In this document: positions 22,503 through 32,211 of the stretch, in pieces
Layout of the letters: every line of letters starts with the position of its first letter
Numbering within the stretch: position 1 is the first letter of the stretch
From: Hyphomicrobiales bacterium
Lineage (GTDB): Bacteria > Pseudomonadota > Alphaproteobacteria > Rhizobiales > Methyloligellaceae
Direction: 5' to 3'
Assembly (NCBI GenBank): GCA_028280515.1
Contig: JANQLP010000189.1
Coordinates: forward strand, 1-54,397
Length of the DNA stretch: 54,397 bases
Position numbers and translations under genes: made by a program
Notes under the pieces: model-generated
Database searches by the model: none
What the model saw: only the letters and a program-made list of their open reading frames with translations
What the model was told of the DNA's origin: nothing

Positions 22503-25500
22503 ATGCCGGATGCACAGATGACACGTCCTTTCGTGCATTTGCGCGTGCATTCCGCCTATTCGCTTCTCGAAGGCGCCCTGACGATTTCCCAGCTCGCGGA
22601 GCTTGCAGGCGCGAACCACATGCCGGCGCTTGGAATCGCCGATCGCGATAATCTGTTCGGCGCGCTCGAGTTTTCAGAAACCCTTGCCGCGGCCGGGGTC
22701 CAGCCGATCATCGGCTGTGCCTTGTGCGTGGATTTCGCGGACGCGACGTCCAACAGCGCGCAAGCGAACGGGCCGGGTGACGGGCCGTCACAACTCGGCG
22801 CCAACGGCGGATACCTGGTGCTGTTGGCAAAGAACGAGGCCGGTTACGCCAACCTGCTGCGGCTCACCAGTTCCGCGTTCCTGGACCATCCCGATGCCAG
22901 CGACGTCCACGTCACCATGGATGAACTGCGCGCGAACGCCGCGGATCTGATCGCACTCAGCGGAGGCCCGGAAGGACCGGCCGACCGGGCCATCGCCTCC
23001 GGCAACAAGCATCTCGCACGGCAGAGGCTGGAGTTGCTGCGGGAGGTGTTCGGCGACCGGCTTTACGTCGAGCTGCAACGCCACGAACTTGAAGAAGAAC
23101 GGCGTGTGGAGCCTGACCTGATCGCGCTCGCCTATGATCTGGAGCTGCCGCTCGTTGCGACCAATCAGCCCTACTTTGCCAAGCAGGGCGATTTCGAGGC
23201 GCATGACGCGCTGATATGCATAGCCGAGAGCACGTATATCAGCGTTGACGAGCGCCGCCGGCTCAGCCCGCAGCACTATTTCAAATCGGCAAAGGAAATG
23301 TCGCAGCTGTTCGCCGATCTGCCCGAGGCGATCGAGAACACCATCGAGATCGCGCAGAGATGCGCCTACCGGCCGCTGCTGCGTGACCCGATCCTGCCGC
23401 AATGGGTGAAGGCGGGAACCGAAGATCAGAAGAGCGCCGAAGCGAAGGAGCTGAAGGCACAGGCGGAAGAGGGACTGAAGCGCCGTCTGCGCGAAGAGGG
23501 TGTCGCGGAGGGTTTCGAGGAGGCGGCCTACTGGGACCGGCTGGAGCTTGAACTCGGGATCATCTCCCGCATGGCCTATGCGGGGTATTTTCTGATCGTT
23601 GCCGATTTCATCCAGTGGGCGAAGAATGCGGACATTCCCGTGGGGCCCGGGCGCGGCTCGGGCGCCGGCTCGCTCGTCGCCTGGGCGCTGACCATTACCG
23701 ACCTCGATCCGATGCGGTTCGACCTGCTGTTCGAGCGGTTTCTCAACCCCGAACGCGTGTCCATGCCGGACTTCGATATCGATTTCTGTCAGGACCGGCG
23801 CGACGAAGTGATCGCCTATGTACAGGAGAAGTATGGCGGAGACCGCGTCGCCCAGATCATCACCTTCGGAAAACTGCAGGCGCGCGCGGTGTTGCGCGAC
23901 GTCGGGCGGGTGTTGCAGATGCCCTACGGACATGTCGACCGGTTGTGCAAGATGGTGCCGGCTGACCCGGCAAACCCGGTCAGCCTGCCAGCCGCCATCG
24001 CCGGAGAACCGCGGCTTCAGGAAGAGCGCGACCGGGAAGAGATCGTAGCCCGGCTCCTGGACATCGGGCAGAAACTGGAAGGCCTCTACCGTCACGCCTC
24101 GACCCACGCCGCGGGCATCGTCATCGGCGACAGACCGCTGACGGAACTGGTGCCGCTCTATCGCGATCCGCGCTCGAACCTGCCCGCCACGCAGTTCAAC
24201 ATGAAGTGGGTGGAAGCGGCCGGCCTCGTCAAATTCGATTTCCTCGGGCTCAAGACCCTGACCGTCATCGAAAAGACGAAGGAACTGATCGTCGAACGCG
24301 GTGACGACATCGACCCGGCACGCCTCCCACTGGGAGACAAGCGAACATTCGATCTGCTGTCCGAAGCGGAGACCGTCGGCGTGTTCCAGTTGGAAAGTGC
24401 GGGCATGCGCGAGGCGTTGCGTAAACTCAAGCCGGACCGGTTCGAGGACATCATCGCCATGGTCGCCCTCTACCGGCCGGGTCCGATGGCGAACATCGAA
24501 TCCTTCATCAACCGGAAGCACGGCACCGAGGAGGTGGATTACCTGCATCCGCTGATCCAGCCGATTCTGGAAGAAACCTACGGCATCATCATCTATCAGG
24601 AACAGGTGATGCAGATCGCGCAGGTGCTCTCCGGATACTCGCTGGGCGAAGCCGACCTGCTGCGCCGGGCCATGGGCAAGAAGATCAAGAAGGAGATGGA
24701 CGAGCAACGCGCGCGCTTCGTCGACGGTGCGGTTGCCAACGACGTCGACAAGGGGAGGGCGGAGTTCATTTTCGAGCTGGTGGCGAAGTTCGCCGGTTAC
24801 GGCTTCAACAAGTCCCATGCCGCCGCTTACGCGCTGATCGCCTATCAGACTGCCTATCTCAAGGCGAATTACCCGGTGGAGTTCCTTGCTGCCTCGATGA
24901 CCCTGGATATGGGCAACACGGACAAGCTTAACGTGTTTGTGCAGGACGCGCGTCGCGCGGAGATCTCGGTCGAGCCGCCCTGCGTGAACGACTCGAAGGC
25001 AGACTTCAGCCCTCGTGACCGCGCTATCCGGTATGCATTGGGCGCATTGAAGAACATGGGTCGTGGCGCGGCGGATACAATCGTTGCCGAGCGGGACGAG
25101 AACGGCGCCTTCAAGAGCCTGGCGGACTTTGCCCACCGGCTGAACGCGCGTGCCGTCAACAAGCGTGGCCTTGAGGCACTGATCGCAGCTGGCGCGCTGG
25201 ACAAATTCGACACCGACCGCGGCAAGCTGTTTGCGAACTGCGACCGGTTGCTGCGGTGTGCCGCCAACCCGGAACATGACGATCAGAACGACCTGTTCGG
25301 CGACGAGACGGCGCGTGACCTTGTTCTGCGCGAGGGTGAGCCGTGGCTGCCCATGGATCGCCTTACGCGGGAGCAGGAGGCGATCGGGTTCTTCGTCTCC
25401 GGTCATCCGCTGGACCAGTACGAGGCGGTGCTGCACGAACAGGGTGTTGCCAACTGGGCCGAATTCAGCGCCCGCGCCGGCTCCGGTACGGCGGCTGAAC

Positions 25501-26036
25501 GCATCGCCGGCGTCGTCTCCTACCGCCAGGAGCGCACCTCGGCCCGCGGCAATCGTTTCGCCTTCATCGGCCTTTCCGATCAGACCGGCCAGTTCGAGGC
25601 GATCGTCTTTTCCGAACTGCTGGCATCGCACTCCGAAATCCTCGTGCCCGGCACGCCGGTTCTGGTCGATATCGAGGCGGAAGGGGGATCGGACGCCATG
25701 CGGGCACGCATCACCGCTGTGGAGCCGTTGGAGGCGCTTGCGGCCCGCTCCCAGAAGGGCATGCGGATCGTCGTCGATGACCCGGCCTCGCTGAAGCAGG
25801 TGCAGGAGCGCCTGTGCGGGAACGGCGACGGAAGGGTGTGGCTCGTGTTGCGGCTGAAAGACGCCGGCCGCGAACTCGAAGTCGAGATTCCCGGCACATT
25901 CGACGTCTCGCCGAACGGGTCCGGCGCGCTGAGCGTTATTCCCGGGGTAAGAGCCATCGAACCGGTTCTGGACGGCAAGGGACGCACCGCCGGGAACGGC
26001 GTCCGCACGCACGCAGTCTCGCTTGCAAACGCCTGA
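22503..26036 (+). CDS. dnaE: DNA polymerase III subunit alpha
   Basis: Catalytic subunit of the replicative polymerase. The 1177-residue protein has an N-terminal PHP domain beginning FVHLRVHSAYSLLEGAL (about 9-25), the palm with PDFDIDFCQDRRDEVI near residue 421 holding two catalytic aspartates, the fingers region with YRPGPMANI and GRGSGAGSLVAWAL, a helix-hairpin-helix region, and an OB fold (about 995-1085) starting RIAGVVSYRQER. The length fits DnaE1. A GGGGAAA element supports ATG 22503; ATG 22518 is an alternative. The 89-base gap from lolD suggests it may have its own promoter. Confidence 0.96.
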   Translation: MPDAQMTRPFVHLRVHSAYSLLEGALTISQLAELAGANHMPALGIADRDNLFGALEFSETLAAAGVQPIIGCALCVDFADATSNSAQANGPGDGPSQLGANGGYLVLLAKNEAGYANLLRLTSSAFLDHPDASDVHVTMDELRANAADLIALSGGPEGPADRAIASGNKHLARQRLELLREVFGDRLYVELQRHELEEERRVEPDLIALAYDLELPLVATNQPYFAKQGDFEAHDALICIAESTYISVDERRRLSPQHYFKSAKEMSQLFADLPEAIENTIEIAQRCAYRPLLRDPILPQWVKAGTEDQKSAEAKELKAQAEEGLKRRLREEGVAEGFEEAAYWDRLELELGIISRMAYAGYFLIVADFIQWAKNADIPVGPGRGSGAGSLVAWALTITDLDPMRFDLLFERFLNPERVSMPDFDIDFCQDRRDEVIAYVQEKYGGDRVAQIITFGKLQARAVLRDVGRVLQMPYGHVDRLCKMVPADPANPVSLPAAIAGEPRLQEERDREEIVARLLDIGQKLEGLYRHASTHAAGIVIGDRPLTELVPLYRDPRSNLPATQFNMKWVEAAGLVKFDFLGLKTLTVIEKTKELIVERGDDIDPARLPLGDKRTFDLLSEAETVGVFQLESAGMREALRKLKPDRFEDIIAMVALYRPGPMANIESFINRKHGTEEVDYLHPLIQPILEETYGIIIYQEQVMQIAQVLSGYSLGEADLLRRAMGKKIKKEMDEQRARFVDGAVANDVDKGRAEFIFELVAKFAGYGFNKSHAAAYALIAYQTAYLKANYPVEFLAASMTLDMGNTDKLNVFVQDARRAEISVEPPCVNDSKADFSPRDRAIRYALGALKNMGRGAADTIVAERDENGAFKSLADFAHRLNARAVNKRGLEALIAAGALDKFDTDRGKLFANCDRLLRCAANPEHDDQNDLFGDETARDLVLREGEPWLPMDRLTREQEAIGFFVSGHPLDQYEAVLHEQGVANWAEFSARAGSGTAAERIAGVVSYRQERTSARGNRFAFIGLSDQTGQFEAIVFSELLASHSEILVPGTPVLVDIEAEGGSDAMRARITAVEPLEALAARSQKGMRIVVDDPASLKQVQERLCGNGDGRVWLVLRLKDAGRELEVEIPGTFDVSPNGSGALSVIPGVRAIEPVLDGKGRTAGNGVRTHAVSLANA

Positions 26037-26051
26037 GTTCGCGCCTATAAG
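26023..26051 (+). promoter_or_regulatory. Candidate rpsB-tsf promoter
   Basis: TTGCAA (26023-26028) and TATAAG (26046-26051) are separated by 17 bases. The -35 overlaps the last codons of dnaE and the -10 is just past its stop. It would give a leader of about 140 bases before rpsB, long enough for the autogenous control known for ribosomal protein S2 operons in other bacteria, though no specific leader structure is recognised here. Confidence 0.5.
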
Positions 26052-26199
26052 GCGTCCCATCACACACGCGAATGCCAAGCGGCAGGCTCTTTTTGGTCCA
26101 GACTGACTGAATCAGGGTGCTGCCACTTTCCGGTGCGCTGCAGGAAGCTGACGGCGTCAACTCATTCGCGGAGGTTCAACCGGAAGAAGGAGCGCAGTC

Positions 26200-27375
26200 A
26201 TGGCACTGCCCACATTCAACATGCGCGAACTGCTCGAGGCAGGCGTGCATTTCGGACATCAGTCACACCGTTGGAATCCGAAGATGGCGCCGTACATCTT
26301 CGGCGCCCGAAACAACATACATATCATTGACTTGGCGCAAACCGTTCCACTGCTGCATCAGGCACTGGTCACGGTTTCCGACACCATCGCCCGGGGCGGG
26401 CGCGTGCTGTTCGTCGGTACCAAGCGCCAGGCGTCCGATGCCATCGCGCAGGGCGCGCGCCAATGCGCCCAGTATTTCATCAATCATCGCTGGCTCGGCG
26501 GCACGCTGACCAACTGGCAGACCATTTCAAAGTCGATCAAGCGGCTTCGGAGCCTGGAGGAACTGCTGGATGGTGAAGGGCAGGGCCTTACCAAGAAGGA
26601 ACTCCTGCAGCTCACCCGCGAGCGCGACAAGATCGAACGTGCGCTCGGCGGCATCAAGGACATCGGCGGGCTGCCTGACCTTTTGTTCGTGATCGACACG
26701 AACAAGGAATCGATTGCCGTCGCCGAGGCGCGCAAACTGAAAATTCCGGTGATCGCGATTGTGGACACGAACTGCGATCCCGACGAGGTCGATTTCCCCA
26801 TCCCCGGCAATGACGACGCCGGGCGGGCGATCGCTCTCTACTGCGATCTGATTTCGCGGGCGGCCATCGACGGCATCGAACGCGCGCAGGGCGCCGCCGG
26901 CGTCGACATTGGCGAGGCCGAGGCGCCGCCTGTGGAAGAAGTGCTGGAAACAGCAGAAGGCGAAGCTGAAGCGCCCGCCGCTGCGGCTGAAGAAGCTGCA
27001 GCCAAAGACGCCAAAGAAGATGTGAAGGTCGAGGCGCCCAAACAGGAAAAAGAAGAGAAGCCGGCTGAAAAGAAGGCCGAGGACGAAAAGAAGGACGCGA
27101 AGACAGACGCGGCCTCTGCCGAGGAGCCGAAGAAGAAGGCAACCGTGTTTGAACGCCTCAAAAAGCCGGATGGGGAGGCGGACGACCTGAAAGCGCTGAC
27201 CGGCGTCGGACCGGTGCTGGAAAAGAGCCTGAACGACTTCGGCATCTTTCATTACCGGCAGATCGGCGGGCTCAAAAAGGCGGAGATTGCGGAGATCGAC
27301 GAGGCGCTGAACCTCAAGGGCCGCATCGAGCGCGATGACTGGGTGAAGCAGGCCAAGGAACTGGCCAAGGCGTAG
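26200..27375 (+). CDS. rpsB: 30S ribosomal protein S2 with C-terminal helix-hairpin-helix extension
   Basis: Residues 1 to about 235 are an ordinary S2: it opens [19 protein letters not shown] and has [26 protein letters not shown] and [25 protein letters not shown]. At 391 residues it is about 130-150 longer than usual. Residues of about 240-320 are a highly charged Ala/Glu/Lys linker, probably disordered. Residues of about 325-391 form a compact domain, with [17 protein letters not shown] as the helix-hairpin-helix and [17 protein letters not shown] at the end. The same domain type ends many rhizobial NuoE and some L21 proteins. GAAGGAG stands eight bases before the ATG. Confidence 0.95.
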   Translation: MALPTFNMRELLEAGVHFGHQSHRWNPKMAPYIFGARNNIHIIDLAQTVPLLHQALVTVSDTIARGGRVLFVGTKRQASDAIAQGARQCAQYFINHRWLGGTLTNWQTISKSIKRLRSLEELLDGEGQGLTKKELLQLTRERDKIERALGGIKDIGGLPDLLFVIDTNKESIAVAEARKLKIPVIAIVDTNCDPDEVDFPIPGNDDAGRAIALYCDLISRAAIDGIERAQGAAGVDIGEAEAPPVEEVLETAEGEAEAPAAAAEEAAAKDAKEDVKVEAPKQEKEEKPAEKKAEDEKKDAKTDAASAEEPKKKATVFERLKKPDGEADDLKALTGVGPVLEKSLNDFGIFHYRQIGGLKKAEIAEIDEALNLKGRIERDDWVKQAKELAKA

Positions 27376-27444
27376 CAACCCGGGTTTGTCAGTCGCGTGT
27401 GTAAGAGACACATGAATTACAACCTGATTCCATAGGATACGGAT

Positions 27445-28371
27445 ATGGCGACCATTACAGCAGCGATGGTGAAGGAACTGCGCGATAAGACCGGCGCAGG
27501 CATGATGGACTGCAAGACGGCCCTCAACGAGAACGGCGGCGATATGGAAGCGGCTGTCGACTGGCTCAGGACAAAGGGTCTTGCCAGTGCCGCGAAGAAG
27601 GCGGGCCGCGTGGCGGCGGAAGGGCTCGTCGGCATTGCAACGGACGGGACGACCGGAGCGGTTGTCGAGGTCAACTCGGAAACCGATTTCGTTGCGCGCA
27701 ACGAGCAGTTCCAGGAGATGGTCTCGAAGATCGCCACACTTGCGCTGAAGGCCAAGGACACGCAGGAACTGGAGGCCATGGCATACGGCGACGGCGGTCT
27801 GTCCGTTGCCGAGCAACTCAAGGAAATGGTCGGGACGATTGGCGAGAACATGGTTCTGCGCCGGGCGCAACGCCTCGAGGTTGGCGACGGGGTCATCGGC
27901 CACTACATGCACAACGCTACCGCCCCGGGTCTGGGAAAGATCGGCGTGCTCGTCGGACTCGAATCGTCGGGTGACAAGGAGAAGCTCGGGGAGCTCGGCC
28001 GCAAACTCGCGATGCATGTAGCAGCGGCAAGTCCGATCGCCGTCACCGAGGACGACATAGATCCCGATGTGATCGAGCGCGAGCGCGCCGTTCTGAGCGA
28101 GCAGGCCCGCGAATCGGGCAAGCCTGAGAACATCATCGAAAAGATGGTCGAAGGGCGGCTCCGCAAGTTCTATGAAGAAGTCGCGCTGATGTCCCAGCTC
28201 TACGTGATTGACGGCGAGAGCAAGGTCCGAGATGCCGTTAAGGCCGCCGAAGGCGAAATCGGTGCCCCGATCAAGGTCACGGGTTTTGCAAGGTTCGCGC
28301 TGGGCGAGGGCGTTGAGAAGGAAGAGGACGACTTTGCCGCTGAGGTCGCGGCGGCGGCTGCCGGCAGCTGA
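27445..28371 (+). CDS. tsf: Elongation factor Ts
   Basis: Guanine nucleotide exchange factor for EF-Tu. The 308-residue protein opens with the UBA-like N-terminal domain ([19 protein letters not shown], about 10-28), then has the core motif [17 protein letters not shown] (about 73-89), contacting EF-Tu, and a C-terminal dimer domain. Length is normal for Alphaproteobacteria. It begins 69 bases after rpsB; a small hairpin (TGTGT/ACACA) lies in the gap. No pyrH follows, unlike in most relatives. Confidence 0.96.
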   Translation: MATITAAMVKELRDKTGAGMMDCKTALNENGGDMEAAVDWLRTKGLASAAKKAGRVAAEGLVGIATDGTTGAVVEVNSETDFVARNEQFQEMVSKIATLALKAKDTQELEAMAYGDGGLSVAEQLKEMVGTIGENMVLRRAQRLEVGDGVIGHYMHNATAPGLGKIGVLVGLESSGDKEKLGELGRKLAMHVAAASPIAVTEDDIDPDVIERERAVLSEQARESGKPENIIEKMVEGRLRKFYEEVALMSQLYVIDGESKVRDAVKAAEGEIGAPIKVTGFARFALGEGVEKEEDDFAAEVAAAAAGS

Positions 28372-28426
28372 CGTTCTGAACGTCCGACATCTTCTGTGAA
28401 TTCCGTACTTTAGCGTCCAATCGCCC

Positions 28427-28481
28427 TTGCCGATGGCAATCCAATTCCCATAATTAACAGATGGTCCGGTTACCGGACCAT
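28427..28481 (+). promoter_or_regulatory. Candidate promoter with palindromic operator upstream of frr
   Basis: TTGCCG (28427-28432) and CATAAT (28449-28454) are 16 bases apart. A start site would fall near 28461, exactly where a palindrome begins: arms ATGGTCCGGT (28461-28470) and ACCGGACCAT (28472-28481) around a single T. No T-run follows, so it is not a typical terminator for tsf. An operator for a dimeric repressor, or a 5' hairpin on the frr transcript, are both possible. It lies in the 279-base gap where pyrH usually stands. Confidence 0.45.
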
Positions 28482-28650
28482 GAGGGTTTGGGAGGAAGCA
28501 AACTGCGCACCCTGGTTGGCAACGTCGCTCGGCTCGAAACTCTTTGTTTGGATTTGTCCCGACGTATACCTATCGTACCGGGATTGCCCGGCGGGTGAAT
28601 CTGGCCCGGCCCATCCGCCAGGGCCCGCTGCGTTTCGTGGGAGTGAAAAG

Positions 28651-29208
28651 ATGTCGAAATTCGATCTTAAAGATCTGCAACGGCGCATGGACGGCGCGTT
28701 CAACGTGCTGAAGCAGGAGTTTGGAAGTCTGCGCACGGGCCGCGCGAACGCCAGCCTGCTGGACCCGGTTACGGTCGACGCCTATGGAACGCCGATGCCG
28801 CTCAATCAGCTTGCCACCATCACCGTCCCGGAACCACGCACCATATCCGTTCAGGTTTGGGACAAGTCTCAGGTCGACGCGGTCGACAAGGCAATACGTG
28901 AATCCGGACTCGGCCTCAATCCGATTGGCGAGGGGCAGGTGCTGCGCATTCCGATACCGGAACTCAACGAGGAGCGGCGCCAGGAACTCGCGAAACAGGC
29001 CGCCAAGTATGCTGAACAGGCGCGGGTTGCGGTCAGAAACGTCCGGCGCGATGGTATGGAACAGCTCAAACGGCAGGAAAAGGCCGGTGAAATCGGTCAG
29101 GACGAGCAGCACACGCACGGTTCCGAGGTCCAGGAAATCACCGATTCAGTGATTAAACAGATCGACGAGGCACTCTCGGCCAAGGAAGAGGAAATCATGC
29201 AGGTCTGA
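28651..29208 (+). CDS. frr: Ribosome recycling factor
   Basis: Splits post-termination ribosomes together with EF-G. The 185-residue protein has the two-domain RRF pattern: [25 protein letters not shown] at the start, [15 protein letters not shown] and [25 protein letters not shown] in domain II, and the C-terminal helix. The start is ATG 28651, preceded by GGGAG; the frame stays open upstream to ATG 28480 but those 57 residues are not RRF-like and have no ribosome binding site. A 72-base gap (to ATG 29281) separates it from uppS. Confidence 0.96.
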   Translation: MSKFDLKDLQRRMDGAFNVLKQEFGSLRTGRANASLLDPVTVDAYGTPMPLNQLATITVPEPRTISVQVWDKSQVDAVDKAIRESGLGLNPIGEGQVLRIPIPELNEERRQELAKQAAKYAEQARVAVRNVRRDGMEQLKRQEKAGEIGQDEQHTHGSEVQEITDSVIKQIDEALSAKEEEIMQV

Positions 29209-29274
29209 TCGGCAGACCGGCGATGGCCGACGGATACCACCTGTCAGCCTGAGACAGCGAGGCACTCACTTCCC

Positions 29275-30033
29275 GTGACCATGCTAAACCAGACCGTCGA
29301 GCAACCTTCCATCGACGATGACATGCCCGAGCATGTCGCAATCATCATGGACGGCAATGGCCGCTGGGCGGCGGAACGCGAACTCAGCCGGTCCGAGGGA
29401 CACAGGCACGGAGTCGAAAGCGTGCGCAACGTGGTGCGCGCGGCGATCGAGTTGGGGCTGCGGCACCTGACGCTTTTCAGTTTTTCGTCCGAAAACTGGT
29501 CGCGGCCACCTTCGGAAATTCGCGATCTCATGTCGCTGTTGCGGCGCTTCATCCGGACGGACCTGGCGGACTTGCACAAACATGGCGTCAAGATCCGCGT
29601 CATCGGCAAGCGGTCCGGAATCGAGGGCGACATCATCCGCCTGATCGAAGACGCAGTCGCCCTGACCGAGAACAATACGGGACTGCAGCTCACTGTCGCA
29701 TTCAACTATGGATCGCGCGACGAAATCGCACGCGCGGCGAAGCGGATTGCCGAGCAGGTGAAGAGGGGGAACCTGGACAGTGAAAATATCTGCCCGGACC
29801 TGTTCGATGAATATCTCGATACGTCCGGATTGCCCGACCCCGACCTCCTGATCCGCACCAGCGGTGAGCAGAGGCTGTCGAATTTCCTGCTCTGGCAGTG
29901 CGCCTATACGGAATTCGTCTTCGTCGACACATACTGGCCGGACTTTGGGCGGTCGCACCTGGAAGAGGCCATTTCGACGTTCCGCAGCCGGGAACGGCGG
30001 TTTGGCGGATTGCAGGCGAGGTCCACGGCGTGA
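29275..30033 (+). CDS. uppS: Isoprenyl transferase (undecaprenyl diphosphate synthase)
   Basis: Makes the C55 lipid carrier for peptidoglycan and LPS by adding isopentenyl units in cis. The protein has about 250 residues with catalytic HVAIIMDGNGRWA (about 20-32), SFSSENWSRP (about 76-85) and the C-terminal LIRTSGEQRLSNFLLWQ region. Either GTG 29275 or ATG 29281 could be the start; the GAGG element at about 29258 is better spaced for the GTG. The stop overlaps the cdsA start (GTGA), so the two are probably translated together. Confidence 0.95.
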   Translation: MTMLNQTVEQPSIDDDMPEHVAIIMDGNGRWAAERELSRSEGHRHGVESVRNVVRAAIELGLRHLTLFSFSSENWSRPPSEIRDLMSLLRRFIRTDLADLHKHGVKIRVIGKRSGIEGDIIRLIEDAVALTENNTGLQLTVAFNYGSRDEIARAAKRIAEQVKRGNLDSENICPDLFDEYLDTSGLPDPDLLIRTSGEQRLSNFLLWQCAYTEFVFVDTYWPDFGRSHLEEAISTFRSRERRFGGLQARSTA

Positions 30034-30890
30034 ACAGCGCGTCACGGCGTCCGGAACACAATCCAACAGCCTCACAGGGTGAACTCGTTCAACGTCTGGG
30101 CTCCGCCGCGGTGCTGGCGATTGTCGTCACCCTTCTCACAATCGCCGGACTGTGGCCATTCGCACTGATGATGGCGGGAGGGACCGTCGTCCTGGCTCGC
30201 GAGTGGGGCCGACTGGTGCGCGGAACCACGTGGGACACGCTCTTTTTTGTCCACGCCGCCTGCCTGGTAGCGGCATGTCTGCTGGCTGCAGCCCAGCAGA
30301 GTCTGTGGCCCGCTTTTGGTGTGCTCGCGGCCGGCTGCGCCGCGGTGGCGCTTCTGGCCTGGGGCCGGCCACATCAGATCTGGTCCGTTCTCGGAGTGGC
30401 CTATCTCGGCGTGCCCTGCTGTCTGCTCGTGGTGTTCCGTTCCGACCCGCCATACGGGCTGGCTGCGGTCCTGTTCCTGTTCCTCATCGTCGCTGCGACG
30501 GACACTGCCGCCTATTTTGTCGGCCGGACCCTGAGGGGGCCCAAGCTTGCACCCGCCATTTCTCCCGGCAAGACCTGGTCCGGCTTCGCAGGCGGCCTTG
30601 TCTTGCCGACGGCCCTGGCTTACGGGTTCGCTGTGTGGCTTGGCGGCACGTCGGCACTCGGCTTGACCCTGGCGGGAGCCGGACTGGCCCTGGCGAGCCA
30701 GGTCGGAGATCTGACGGAATCAGCAGTGAAGCGCAGGTTCAATGTCAAGGATTCGGGCGGACTGCTCCCGGGTCACGGCGGACTGCTGGACCGCGCCGAC
30801 GGCCTCTTTGGCGCCGTTCTCGCGGCCGGGTGTCTGGCCGCGATACGTGATACAGTCTCTCCGTCTCAAGCAATTTTAATTTGGCCATAG
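30030..30890 (+). CDS. cdsA: Phosphatidate cytidylyltransferase
   Basis: Integral membrane enzyme forming CDP-diacylglycerol for phospholipid synthesis. The 286-residue protein has about eight hydrophobic helices. The signature near the C-terminus (about residues 231-259) reads SAVKRRFNVKDSGGLLPGHG and continues GLLDRADGL; the middle ATDTAAYFVGRTLRGPKLAP segment is also conserved. The start is GTG 30030 overlapping the uppS stop, with GCGAGG upstream; the open frame extends further back inside uppS but that is out of family. Confidence 0.92.
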   Translation: MNSASRRPEHNPTASQGELVQRLGSAAVLAIVVTLLTIAGLWPFALMMAGGTVVLAREWGRLVRGTTWDTLFFVHAACLVAACLLAAAQQSLWPAFGVLAAGCAAVALLAWGRPHQIWSVLGVAYLGVPCCLLVVFRSDPPYGLAAVLFLFLIVAATDTAAYFVGRTLRGPKLAPAISPGKTWSGFAGGLVLPTALAYGFAVWLGGTSALGLTLAGAGLALASQVGDLTESAVKRRFNVKDSGGLLPGHGGLLDRADGLFGAVLAAGCLAAIRDTVSPSQAILIWP

Positions 30891-30943
30891 ACGTGATTTC
30901 GGGCATTGCTTGGGACAAGACCACGGAGAACGAATTGACGCAG

Positions 30944-32152
30944 ATGGGTACAGCAGCCGCGGTTGCCACCTCGGCGGAGACGCACACACCACGCCGGATC
31001 AGCATTCTCGGAGCGACCGGTTCCGTCGGGTGTTCGACCCTCGATCTTATCGGCCGTGACCCGGAGCGTTACGACGTGGTCGCATTGACCGCACACAACA
31101 ATGCGGAGCAACTCGCCCGAGTAGCCGTGGAACACAATGCCGAGTTGGCGGTGCTCGCAAATCCGGACGGCTATGAGGACTTGAAATCCGCGCTTGCGGG
31201 TACCGGGACCGAGGCGGCCGCCGGCCCTGATGCGCTCATAGAGGCAGTCGAGCGATCCGTCGACTGGACGATGGCTGCGATCACCGGATGTGCGGGTCTG
31301 CAGCCCACACTAAAAGCGGTGGAGCAGGGCACCTGCGTCGCTCTTGCCAACAAGGAATGTCTGGTTTCCGCAGGCGATCTGTTCATGAAGGCGGTCGATC
31401 GTGCAGGCGCGCAACTGCTTCCCGTCGATTCTGAACATTCCGCCGCCTATCAGGCAATTGACCCAGGCGCGTCAACCGCCATTGAGAGGATATTGCTGAC
31501 AGCGTCCGGAGGCCCGTTCCGAACCTGGACGGCTGAGAAGATGGCCTCAGCGACATTGGCCGACGCACTCAATCACCCCACCTGGTCCATGGGCAGAAAA
31601 ATCACGATCGATTCGGCGACCTTGATGAACAAGGGGCTTGAACTGATCGAGGCGTTTCATCTCTTTCCTGTTGAGGCGAACCAGCTCGACGTCGTCATCC
31701 ACCCCCAATCCATCTTGCACTGCCTCGTCGAATACGCGGACGGCTCGGTTCTGGCGCAAATGAGTTCGCCGGACATGCGGACACCGATCGCCTATTCCCT
31801 TGCCTGGCCGGAACGCATGTGGGCGCCGACCGAACGACTCGATCTGGCCAAGGTCGGTTCACTGACTTTTGAAGCGCCCGACAAGGACCGTTTTCCCGCC
31901 CTGCGTCTGGCGCAAGACGCCATGATGGCGGATAATGGAACGACCACGGTCCTCAACGCGGCCAATGAGATCGCGGTTGAGGCTTTTCTCGAAGGCAGGA
32001 TAGAGTTCGCGCGGATCGCGGCGCTTGTGGCGGATACAATCGATGCGGCGCTGCGGGACGGTATCGCCAAGCCGGAGACGCTGGCGGACGTGTTCGCACT
32101 CGACGATTTGAGCCGCGGGTTGGCACGATCGTTGCTGTCGGATAAGAGCTAA
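30944..32152 (+). CDS. dxr: 1-deoxy-D-xylulose 5-phosphate reductoisomerase
   Basis: First committed step of the MEP isoprenoid route, NADPH-dependent. The 402-residue protein has the nucleotide loop ILGATGSVGCSTLDLI (about residues 21-36), ALANKECLVSAG (about 131-142), PVDSEHSAAYQ (about 159-169), ASGGPFRTW (about 187-195) and ATLMNKGLELIEA. ATG 30944 is given as the start; TTG 30935 is a real alternative because a GGAG element lies at optimal distance from it. The product feeds UppS two genes upstream. Confidence 0.95.
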   Translation: MGTAAAVATSAETHTPRRISILGATGSVGCSTLDLIGRDPERYDVVALTAHNNAEQLARVAVEHNAELAVLANPDGYEDLKSALAGTGTEAAAGPDALIEAVERSVDWTMAAITGCAGLQPTLKAVEQGTCVALANKECLVSAGDLFMKAVDRAGAQLLPVDSEHSAAYQAIDPGASTAIERILLTASGGPFRTWTAEKMASATLADALNHPTWSMGRKITIDSATLMNKGLELIEAFHLFPVEANQLDVVIHPQSILHCLVEYADGSVLAQMSSPDMRTPIAYSLAWPERMWAPTERLDLAKVGSLTFEAPDKDRFPALRLAQDAMMADNGTTTVLNAANEIAVEAFLEGRIEFARIAALVADTIDAALRDGIAKPETLADVFALDDLSRGLARSLLSDKS

Positions 32153-32211
32153 CGCTAACAGCGAACGTCGCAGTCGGTCGTCGCACAAAATTCCAACAGG
32201 AGCACTGGCTA

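Noticed and set aside
22788-26078. An open frame of 1096 codons on the - strand across dnaE
   Set aside because: It is the mirror of dnaE in GC-rich sequence. The product is rich in His, Arg, Gln and Val, has no recognisable domain, and no ribosome binding site was found.
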